Origin: Pararge aegeria | Lineage: Eukaryota; Arthropoda; Insecta; Lepidoptera; Nymphalidae | Assembly: GCF_905163445.1 (NCBI RefSeq) | Contig: NC_053183.1 | Span: forward strand, 744,001 to 808,000 | DNA: 64,000 nt | Reading direction: 5' to 3' | Shown: in pieces, positions 30,201 to 39,200 of the stretch | Numbering within the stretch: position 1 is the stretch's first letter | Layout of the letters: each line of letters begins with the position of its first letter | The notes under the pieces: model-generated | The model's input: the letters and a program-made list of their open reading frames with translations, nothing else | Database searches by the model: none | Told to the model about the DNA's origin: nothing | Made by a program: the position numbers and the translations under genes

Positions 30201-33200
30201 GAATTTTGGTGTTCTAAATCAGTGTTTCTTCTATATACAAACCACCAAAATTCGCAATAAAGAAATTTGAATATTAACCTTTTTTTTTTTAGTTTTAGAT
30301 TTTTCGGATACGCTAATTCGGCGGTAAGGGCTCGTAGTGTTTATAATTAAATATATTTTTTTAATGTCCAATTTTGTGAGGAGGTAGTAACGTCCAGTAC
30401 AATTAGTATAAAATTTTAATAAAGAAATAATATGTCTCTATCTTTAGGAAATATCGCAACAATTTAATAAAGGAAATATAATTAAAATCGAATAATAATA
30501 ATATTAATAGTAATAATTACTGCTAATAAAATATGTTCTATAAAATAAATGGTGTTCAACTTAATAAACTAGTTGTTATGTTTTTAGAATTATGGTAATG
30601 ATGTTGGGGCCTTTATAATTTATTAGGATTTAAGATTAATTTCAGATGCGGGTATCGACGGGAGTTAACTACGTTATTAAAATTAAAATACCATCAAAAA
30701 GAAGAATTCCTCCTATTTATGAAGTCGGTTAAATAGGTTATGTTTTTAGATTTTATTATGATGAACTAACGATAATATTATATGATGGATTAGATTTTAA
30801 ATAAAATTCAAGGCGCCCATTTGAAGTCCGAGCTTTATGCGAGGTTTTTTAAGCGCCGAGAATTTAATCACTAAATAAAGATACACGTGTATAATTATTC
30901 TTCATTATGCAATACATTTGTTACGCAGATGAAAATTATTGCTATAGAAAGAAAAAAAAGTGGGACAAAACTATATGATAGGCTGTAAAAACCATTTGAT
31001 AGGCGAACAAATGTATTGAAAATCGCTTATGTATTTTTTCTATTTGTTTATTATTGATACGGGGGTTAACAAGAAGTTAAACAATGCCTAACTAAAATAG
31101 GTACCCCTAATGCTCCCATGCACAAGCATCGTAACTGCATTATACAAGCTGAAGCGATTCCGAAGCGGCAAAGGTAAGCAAAACATGCTTTAAACAGAGT
31201 TCAACCGTACGCTAAAACTACCCTAAGGGTGCTTTCACATCAGGCGCCATGTGCCGCGCGTCTATAGCGCCAACGCTTCCCCACGCTGCTTCGTAAATGT
31301 TTCTTTTGTATAGTTTTTACCAATTGTGCATATATTATTTATATATTAATATGTTTAATGTTCATTAAACAATTACAAATAATTAATGAAAATCTCAGTT
31401 ATGTCTTTTTGTCGTAAAAAATCCGTTAAATTTTTAATGGTAGAGTAACATTAACTGTTTGCAAATTCTACAACGCTGGCAATATCTTTTTTGACGATTG
31501 GCAGCATCCAATGTTTATATTAACGCGGAGCAGCGAACGGCGCGGCAAATTGCGGCTAATTCGAGAGCACCCTATTGTTTTACAATTCTTAAGACTCAAA
31601 CAACGATAGTAGGAGTCCAATCTAAACTAAGAATTAAATTACTTATTGACTATGTAACAAAAATATAGAGATATTAAAATATATAAGAATTTATTTTAGT
31701 AAAAATCTGCAACTAAATCTGTAAAAGCACACTTCTAACATCGACACGAAACAACATCAAAAAACATACACACGGCTCCGTGTGTCTGTATGTGTGTGGG
31801 CTATGTGTGCGTGTGACTGCGTGTATGAATTAAAAAAAATAGGATTGTAAGAACTGGGGTTTCCATTTATTCTTCTTCCACAAGCACCAATAAATTTATA
31901 TTTGTGTACTTCTTATGTAGTACAGAATTTAAAACTCTAAAAAGAATAAAACACGTCCATGTTAGTGGGACTATGCCTAATGGTAATTGATAATAATTTT
32001 GGCACAATATGTATGTGTTGATGTTATGTACTTTGGGGTTTTAAGGTGCTGGAATGGCGACCCCGCACCGGTAAACGCAGCATAGGTCACCCCTCAAAGA
32101 AGTGGACAGATGGCATTCGCGGGGTGCCGCTGTAGGGAAGCAGCCCAGGGCTGTGGATTGTGGAACTCCCTACAGACCTATGTCCCGCAGTGGGCGTGAA
32201 TCAGTTGAATTGCTGATGTGTGTGAGATGTGTTTGCGCGCGTGTGTGTGCGTGTGCGTGCGCGGAGCCGTGTGCGCGTACGTGTGCACGCACAGCGCGGA
32301 GCTGGGGCGGCGCGGCAGCGAGCCGTCGCGCAGCGCCGCGCACGTGCAGCCCTCGGCGCCGCCCGCCACGACCGATCCGGCTGGCGCGGCGGGCGCGCCC
32401 GAGCCGCCTGCCTCGCGCCTGCGTGTCACCAACGACTTAGCACGCCTACATATACCACTGGGTATGCTTTGCGGATCCATATATTCGATAGACAGAATAA
32501 ATGGTCGCAAATAAAATTATGTCTTTCATCATTTTATCTTCTGATAAGTAATAATTTAATTTTAGGATATTGTTACGTCTACACTATCGATGCCGCGATG
32601 TAGTTTAGGATCATCGACAAACAACCTAAAACGACCTTGGATCCAATTAGCGCTTGTCAAATAGAATAAAGCTAAATGTTTTCATCGATCAATAGAAATT
32701 TACAAAAAACGATGGACCGATCTGATCGATCCTTGTAAATAGCTCAAATCGATGAATCGACGACCGGATCTTTAAATATGTAATATGTTAAAAAAATACG
32801 AGTAACACGAAAGTGTAATAACATCCTATAAGATAAAAACACAAGATAAATTATTATTTGAGACGGTGCACTAACAATTTCAATTCGCATAAAATAAATA
32901 TATATTTATACCAGCAACATATACACACAAATAAGACCTTACACAAGAGTACTTCCCGTAACTATATATGTTTATGTCTCACCCATGTTTCACACAAAGA
33001 CATTCAATAAATATAACAAATATTAGCACATCTTGCAACCTCGAGCAGAACTTCACTCGAACGAGCGAGAAAAACAATATAGCAGTGAAGTGGATTAGAG
33101 TGAGATGGCAGTGGGAATGGAGTCAGTCGCAAGCCCGCGCCCGATGCAGTTAGTGGCGGCGCAGGGAGGCCGCTCACCTGGGGCAGTCGTAGCTGCGGCG

Positions 33201-36200
33201 CTCCGCCTCGCTCTTGGGCGTGGACGCCAGCGGGGCGGCCAGCGCCTGGTTGGACAGACTGCGGAAGCGGTGGCGCACGTCTATCCTGTCCATGGAGTCC
33301 GTCTCCGCCTCGGACGGGATGCAGTAGAACTCGTCCTCGATACAGCCGGACAAGCGGTTCGCGTTCGATATGAGCGAGTTCTTGCGGTGCGCGAGCGGCG
33401 TCAAGAACGGAAAGTTCGTGAACAGCTCCTCCGTTTTCCGGTTCTTCTCTATCAACGCGGGGATCGTGTTCAAAGACTTCTGTTTGAAAATCTGAAAGTT
33501 GGCCAACGGTTGCACTGCGGAGATGATCACGGAGGCGGCTTTTTTCTTCTTGTCGAAATACGTCGGCATGGCGAACGAGTTATCGTCGAGGATCGTGCAC
33601 TCCGGCGTTTTGTACTCCTCGCTGGAGGGCGAGTGGAGGACGTGGCGGGGGATCAAGTCGGGGGGGTTCGTGAGGGTGGCGTTGGGGGTGAGGTACACAT
33701 CGGAGCCCGTCAGCGTGGAATCGGACATGGAGAGATAAACGTCGGCCGACTCGCTGCGAACTGTCTTCTCCAGCAGTAGTTTAGCGAGCGTCCGACCCGC
33801 ATGCTTGCAGCTCTGGGCGGGCGCGTACACCGACGTCGTCGTGGTGGTCGTCCGTTCCAAGCGCACGCTGCGGCCGTTGCGGGGAGGGGAGGGGAGGCGG
33901 GGGGAGGGGGAGAAATAAAAAATAAAAATATATAAAACTTAGCATCTACAGATGTGCCGTGGAATTGAGAGAGTCGGCTGCCGACGATTGCTGGCTACTA
34001 TAGCACAAAAAAATTAAGCCAGAGATTGAACGATAAGCGTACGATGAAGTTAACTTTCGAGACGTATCGACCGATTCATAAAAAACAGTAATTAACTCCA
34101 ACTGAGTTCAGTCAAGTGTAATCTGCAAGCATTCCAGCAAGGTCGGCAGCCGACCCGAAAAGGGGTTATTGATGTCATGCCTGTACACGCTGATTCAGCA
34201 AAAACAGGGCAATCGAGCAATGATTGAGCGTGTTAGTGACGTGCCGAGCACTCGTGTTAGGGGAAGCGGTACGGGGCTGTACAGTGGGGCGTTGTGCTGT
34301 CGCTAGCGCCGCTACAAGCCAAAAACGTCTCCGACTCAAACCGAACCATACAACCAGGCTGGTGTACAATACTGGAGAACCAATCTCCACAAAAAAACAA
34401 CAACTATACTGGAGGAGAATCACACTTCCAACAATTCATCCGATTGTTTATAACTGCAAAACACCACTAGAAATTATGCATGACAACCGCGTAACTTCGG
34501 GTTTTCAACACCCTATGACATGCGCCACGTGTTCACATAGGGTGGCGTGCGATGGCATCGTATCACGTCGGGTATTGGTACTAAACTTATAAAACACCAA
34601 CATAATTTGAATCTACACTTGCGACATCGCGTTTAATGTTGCTAATGTGTTGTCCAATCCAATTTGTCATATTTTAATAGAATTTTGTGACATTCTGTAG
34701 CATGACATATCTCATGCATTAACAAATGAAACCGACCATAATTATTTAACTCTCATAAAATTAATGAAAAATGAATGTAAATTGAAATATGAAGTCCATA
34801 TTAATCAGTTTCAGACAGAAAACAAAACCACCATATAAAAAAAAAACAAAAAGACTTTTATAAATAAAGTAGATTAAATATGAAAACCTCTTTTTCTCTT
34901 TTTGATTTTAAGTCACCCAATGTGGTCATGAAATGCAATAAAATGCCACCAAGTTCATGCTTATGATAGCAAAAACGGTAACAAACATTCACTCAACGCA
35001 TTTGAGTGTATAAACTGTGTTCAATCAGCTTATTTTTTATTTTTGCGGGTCCACTGTTATAATTTCTTAGTAGGTTTCTGAAGTTTCGCCACGAATTCAT
35101 AAATTGTAATAACTAATGTAATTAAACAATTACACGGTCTATTTGCTATAATTGTATTAGACAAGGGCATAAGTTAGAAGGTTGTAATTTTATTATTACC
35201 TAGAAATAATATACCTATCTGGTAAGTATCCACCTATATTTACAGTCGTCATCATCAGCCAAAGTATTATCCTTTGGAATTTTATTTTTCTCTTATAGCA
35301 GAGATAGAGTTTAATGTTTAGATGTACAACATATCGTAAAGAAACCTTAGGCTGCTAGCATTGTCCGTAATAACCGTTTACAGACTTAAAGAGACAAGCC
35401 GTCCAAATTCTGGACTCCTAGTCAGTCACCCATCCTTCGGTCATCACTTATTAACCGAACTGCCTACACTAAGCTATGTGTAAATTACAGGAGTTTTTGG
35501 TTTAAGTTTTTATGTAAACAAACATTACGAGTTGCGTTGATCTGTTAATTGTGTATGGAGAACGTTCCATACAAAGTGTGCACAGACACGCGACGTTTCT
35601 TTACTTGAAATGAGAGACTGACTGACCCACAACGTAAGTTGTGGAAACTTCATTGGTTTATGTGATATAAAAATACTATATACTGTTTGTTTCCCTTGAA
35701 AATCTAATAAATAAAAACGTGCCCAGTGCCGGATGAAAGCTTTTTGATGCCCTATCTAACCTGCTAGTTTCCTTATCTACTAATAAAATAGTATCCGTCA
35801 TTGTGTGCAGGAAGTTCATTCTGTGGCTACTTTAAAATATGTACGAAAGACGAAAGAGTAACGTGGCCTTTTTTCATTTATTGCAATGCTACTTTTAAAA
35901 TACCCGCATACAAAAAACCTTGTCTTGGTGTTCTAGCAATCGTTCTTTCGGTGGGTTTTATGGTGCACTCCGTGACGGGATGCCCCAAGTAATAGCTTAA
36001 GGAGCTTCGTACCTGTTGTGGTGCGGTCGCGGGCAGTCGGCCGAGTCGCCCTCCGAGCTCTGTCGGGAGTGCGCGGACGCGGCCGACACGGAGCTGCCGT
36101 AGCCGGACGCCTGCGGGGAAACGATCACATCATTTACTTCTCTTGCTTAGTCAATTACTTGTCAAGGTTTATTAATCACCCATGTTTAAAAAAAAACTAT

Positions 36201-39200
36201 ATTCAGCAGGTTGAGGAACGTTTTACCTAACCGCTTGGGTGTTTTAAATTTTTTTTTTACAACGATGTTAAGTGCGAATTCGAATAGTAGCGGTTATTCA
36301 ACCCAGTCAACGCCCACTCAAAATGCCGATTAATGGATTTCGTTCCCAAATATAACGAGCAAATGTGATTTTTTTACGACTAAAACTTATTAGTTTTATA
36401 CTCAAAAACCGTTTTCAGGATGCTCGCAATGCGAAACAAGGCAACTTCTGCTAATGTGTAGTACCTTGGTTAAAGTGTAGTGTTTGAACTCACCTTACTA
36501 CTCATGTCGCCGGAGGTATTGGAAGAGTTTCTAGAGTGCGTGTGTTGTTGCTGCAGACACGCCGCGCACCCGCCACTCACGGTCACGGTGGTAGTCACTC
36601 CCACAGTTGGGACTGTGTTTTGACTTGATACCATCAACCCTGAAAACACAAACCGTAATCGTTAGAAACACTATTTAAGATACTTGTGTATCTTAAATAG
36701 TGTTTCTAAAAAAGGCTAAAAAAACTCTGGGCTGCCTGTATTCAGTGCCTCTACGGGACTCGTTTGATGTCGTCTGTCCACCTGCTTTTGGGGGTCGATC
36801 AACGGTGCGTTTACCGGTGCGGGGTTGCCATTCCAACACGGACAACGGATTTTTCAGTGGCGTGCATTGCATATATGCAAATAAGCAGTGCATACCCTAC
36901 CCTCAGGGTCTTAAAGAACCTTCAGATAGGACCATTAAAGTTTTGTAATTAAAAAAACACTAAGTAAAAAATATATGAAAGCGCCATCTAGTAATGAGCG
37001 GCCAAACTTCTAGGTCAATTGTCGCTAGACAGGCGACAGCGCAACCAGCGCGCGCGAGGCGTAGGTATAGCTTATAAAATAAAAATTTCTACTTGGTATT
37101 TTAATTTTTAACCGTAAATGCTAAACATTTACCTTTTAAAACACGTAAAAATACCTATATTATCATTTAAATCTCATGTTATCGATTGCAGGGTAAATCA
37201 ATTATTATGAATCACTCGACATATGACGCCATCTACTGTTGCATAGAAATATCAAATAAAATAAGCACGCCCAAAGAAAGAATCGTTCTGCTAGATGTGT
37301 GCGTGCAAGTTAGTAGTGTGTGTCGTGTAATGTTATAATCGTGCGCTTGTACTTACAAGATTAGCTTCGGTCTTGTGTGAACAGTTTCATTCATAAATTC
37401 TCTATGTATAGGTGTCTATAAGCACTGCTTACGGAAGTGGATAATCAATTACGTGTTTGATTTTTTTATGAAAAGTATTCCAGGAATTATTGGAAAGTGA
37501 GAAAGTTAACAATAAATATTGTTTCTATTTATTGTTGACATATCAAAATAAAATAGCGTTCGTACCCATACTTACAAAAAAATTAAAGACATATTTTGAC
37601 TAATTTCGATTGCAATATTATCATTAGCATATTCAATCGCCATTATTGTTTACCTTCGAACAATGCTCTATGGCGTTGGTGATAAATAAACGGTTAAAGT
37701 GCATAAATTCAGCAACTTATAAAAGTTTGAGTAGTGATAGTTTAATGTGTTAACGTTATTTTATAGTTTATTCATTCATTTTATAATGAAAGCATATTCG
37801 TGCGGTATTTGTTTGGGTTCAGTGTGCCTGGAAAAAGTACTTAGAGACAACTTTAATTTCTATCCCTTTATCGTAAAATTAGAAACCATTCGCAAAGGAA
37901 GGTGTGTACCAATGTTACAAATATCCACAAAAAAGGTGATAAAGTAAAACGTATGTGTAATAATAAATATTACGAAAACTATTCTTGACTAAGCGGCTTT
38001 GTACACACCAATCGATTATTTTGCTTTCCTTTTGTTTTATTGTCCAATATACGTAAAGTTTGAAATGATAAAGGATATTGTGATATTAATAATTTTCATC
38101 AAGACGCTAAAAACATGTTGGAAAAAAATATTATCATCTTCAGTGTGCTTAGAAAATGCTGCCGAATGGTGTGTCATAATTTTGTGACGTAAATCAGGGT
38201 ATGTACTTTTATTCAATTAGCAGTAGATAGACGATAGTATTAAATCAATCAAAAATATAACTTTCGTAAAGTAATTTGAATATAAACCGACATATCTAAA
38301 ATATAAATTTTACTTTATGTTTGTGCTGAACACCTTGTGCATACCCTGGGTCCAAGGGCTATGCACGCCACTGGGATTTTTAATGTATAAGTATAAAATA
38401 TGACTTGACCTATCTCCTTCTGTACCTTACGATAGCTTTGTCCTTATTTCTGAACGACAAAATTTGCCTGGAATTCAAATAACTTTCGTACTTTCATTAT
38501 TATTCCAATTTAAGATTTGATCTGATTTGTAATGAAGTTTCCATTAGGCTTTCCATTCTTTAGATGAGCTGCTTACCGGCGAAGTCGGGCAGCGTGACTG
38601 GCACCGTGGTGGGCAGGGAGGCCGGCAGCGGCAAGGGGGGTGCCTCCTCCGCGTCGGGGGAGGGAAGCTCACACGAGGGCAGCGACGACAGCGCCGGCGT
38701 CACACCCTCTGTTAACACACCGAATTTCATATTGTAGAAACATTTACACAGTTAGCACGTAGCTTAAAAAAAAATTGCACTAGGTATATGGATGATAGAG
38801 TAGGGTCCTAAAATAGAATATTTACTTTCCTTGCAAACGTCAAATAGTATATAAGTACTAGCTCACCATAGTTCTTCTTCTTGGTGAGGGAACCGAAGCC
38901 CGAACTAGCGGTGGAGGAAGCACAGTCGTCGTCGGCCGCCGCCGCGCTCTCTGAGCCGCTGTCGCCACCAGTCTTTTCAGCTACGTCTTGCATTCTTTCT
39001 GGACTGAAAAAATGCAATAACAATCGTGAATACAATAGTTTTTCATCGTAAACTGTTCACTCGTTAATTCTGAGGGGTCAAACTTTAGAACTGCGATAAT
39101 AAGTGCGAGTTCGAATACGAGCGATCAATCAACCCGATCGACGCTCACGCAAGGAAATCGGTTAATGAATTTCCCTTCCCAAATATTAACTGACAAACTT

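Noticed and set aside
32295..32461. Plus-strand exon (ends CACTGG|GTATGC) in the GC-rich block
   Set aside because: Open frame and splice sites exist, but no + strand neighbour exons were found; the - strand cassette fits EEIG1 phases. Not fully excluded.
33105..33779. 224-codon open frame on the + strand
   Set aside because: It is the antisense of the 690-bp EEIG1 exon G; that exon has splice sites, phase agreement and family motifs on the - strand.
34224..34592. 122-codon + strand frame
   Set aside because: No recognisable motif, no splice partners, ordinary intron composition.
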